A DNA stretch of 64,000 nucleotides from Chlorophyllum brunneum. Taxonomy: Eukaryota > Basidiomycota > Agaricomycetes > Agaricales > Agaricaceae. Every line of letters starts with the position of its first letter. Within the stretch, counting starts at the first letter, position 1. Both the position numbers and the translations under genes were made by a program. Below the pieces are notes generated by a model, which had not been told where the DNA came from, ran no database searches, and worked only from the letters and a program-made list of their open reading frames with translations. The stretch spans positions 1,426,001 through 1,490,000 of the forward strand of contig OY756145.1 of the NCBI GenBank assembly GCA_963576785.1. Reading direction: 5' to 3'. This document shows positions 62,558 through 64,000 of this stretch, piece after piece.

Positions 62558-64000
62558 ATGGCTTTCCCCTGCCTTCGCCTTTTCCGTTCTGTCCGTTCTG
62601 TCTGCCTCCCAGTAACCACCATCGTCGCTTTCTGCTTTCTTCTCACATGGGTTTTCATCCTCTACCAGCCTACCCCTGGCCCTGGCATCATCCAACGCAT
62701 GGGCTGGCAGTCATGGGAATCCGTGGACGAAAAGTCACCCAATGTCGACGCATCCAAGGGCAACTCCAACACTGGAGGCTCTACTGGTACCAGCGATGTT
62801 GACTGGTGGAACGTTACCACGGCTGAAGATGACCTTGATTATGCTGGCCTTCCCCTCGACGTCTGGAATCCTCTCTTACCTCATATCACAGGGTGTTAGT
62901 TGTCCCACTACAGAATACCCCCTGCGCGAACACAGCTGACATGCATTTCATCAGTGTCAGAAATTGCCGTGACCCATTGCGTAGTGGATCCAGAAGCTGG
63001 CGGGGACCTCTGCGCCCCAGCAACCACAAGCGAACAAGATGCTATCAAGGGGAAATGGGTCCGGGTTGAACCCAACTTGAACTGGGAGGCCGGGTATTTT
63101 TCGGGGTGGCTTGTGGGTATCCCGTGTTAACCAGTTTGTTAGTAGCTGACAGTTCGCTAGAATATTTATTATCGACGGACCCGCCGTCAAGATATCAATC
63201 TCATTACTGACATTCGACTCCTCCCTGAACACGAAGAGCCCGATCCGATCAACGGCTGGAATAAGGCTGATCGGTCGCTTCATGCGGGCGTCCTTCGTGC
63301 ACCACCGCTATATCTTTGGTATCGTGTTGGAAAGACTGCAGGCGAAATGTCCGCAGAGGAGAAAGCAAATATCATCACAGAGGTGGATGTTACTTTTGGT
63401 GACGATGACCCTTGGTACGGATTTGAGAAGGTTCAGCCACCCACAATGCCTACGAATGGCAAAGTCCAGTCTGTACACATTTCCATTCGCAGAGGAGTGA
63501 AGCGTGAGTTATCCAGTCCATCACATTCCGTCACCTTCTGAAGGAACGCTACAGGGGCCCCTCGTGCCCAGCCTCTTCATTTCTCCAGGCAAGGGAGGTT
63601 CAAGATCTTACAAGTTGCTGATCTGCATTTCTCCGTCTCTCCTGGTGTTTGCCGCGAAACTGAGGAGCCTTGTAATAATGCAGACGACAAGACTACAACC
63701 CTATTATCTCGTGCCCTTGATCTAGAGAAACCTGACCTCGTCGTTTTCACCGGCGATCAGCTAAATGGGCAGGGTACATCCTGGGACCCTATGTCCGTCC
63801 TCGCAAAGTTTGCCAAAGCCGTCATACAACACAAGGTCCCCTGGGCAGCTGTGTTCGGGAACCATGACGAGGACGACGGGGTCAGCAAGGAGGCTCAGCT
63901 ATTGCTTATGAAGGCTCTACCATATAGTTTGGTAGAACAAGGACCTAAGGATGTACATGGAGTCGGGAATTACGTACTAAAAGTGAGAAGCGCGGACCTG
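62558..64000 (+). CDS. DCR2: DCR2-like calcineurin-type phosphoesterase, 3' truncated
   Basis: Start MAFPCLRLFRSVRSVCLPVT at 62558, with a hydrophobic segment TTIVAFCFLLTWVFILY (type II or signal anchor). An intron with donor GTTAGT (about 62897) joins PHITGLSEIAVTHCV. Later exons give YFSGWLNIYYRRTRRQDINL, and RFKILQVADLHFSVSPGVCR with the metallophosphoesterase Asp-x-His motif. GDQLNGQGTSWDP (Gly-Asp) and AAVFGNHDEDDGVSKEAQLL (Gly-Asn-His-Asp) then follow. These are the metallophosphatase motifs I-III of the Dcr2/SIA1 family. Yeast Dcr2 is implicated in ER stress and cell-cycle control. The window ends inside the gene, so its last part is missing. The frame is open to base 64000. Confidence 0.88.

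Overview
This window is nuclear DNA of a filamentous basidiomycete, most likely an Agaricomycete. The genes are dense and carry many introns of about 45-65 bases with GT..AG ends and CTRAY-like branch sites. They are orthologous to ordinary fungal housekeeping genes on both strands, with no operons, no prokaryotic signals and no recognisable transposon proteins. I assembled gene models by hand from reading frames, splice signals and remembered family features. No alignment was run, so exon details are inferences.

Layout. 1-6.8 kb: 3' part of mitochondrial ribosomal protein mL44, a membrane-anchored glycosyltransferase-like protein, and the mRNA-decay factor Pat1 with a long poly-glutamine segment. 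7.4-8.9 kb: two adjacent, strongly diverged histone H2A.Z-like genes, which are the most unusual content of the window. 9-19.6 kb: M50B-like membrane peptidase, FIS1, U2AF large subunit, an amidase-signature enzyme, COX23, and a tubby-like protein with a proline-rich tail. 19.6-28.3 kb: two gene-poor stretches flanking one proline-rich hypothetical protein. 28.3-38.2 kb: coiled-coil protein, F-box-like protein, COQ6, exocyst SEC6, and glutamine-dependent NAD synthetase QNS1. 38.7-45.9 kb: acetyl-CoA carboxylase ACC1. 47-53.4 kb: ARPC2, a Zds1-C-domain protein, TMA16. 53.4-56.2 kb: a third gene-poor stretch. 56.2-64 kb: a cytidylyltransferase-like protein with altered active-site motifs, a Zap1-like zinc-finger regulator with a cysteine-rich N-terminus, an LRR protein, mitochondrial uL23m, and the 5' part of a DCR2-like phosphoesterase.

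The genes do not form one pathway. Several are divergent pairs with very short shared promoters (FIS1/U2AF about 100 bases, COQ6/SEC6 about 85 bases, coiled-coil/F-box about 40 bases). The best candidate for something undescribed is the histone pair. Both proteins keep the H2A fold core and most acidic-patch residues but lose the canonical tail and docking region. They share two intron positions in phase, so they look like a local duplication of an H2A.Z-type gene evolving under relaxed or positive selection.
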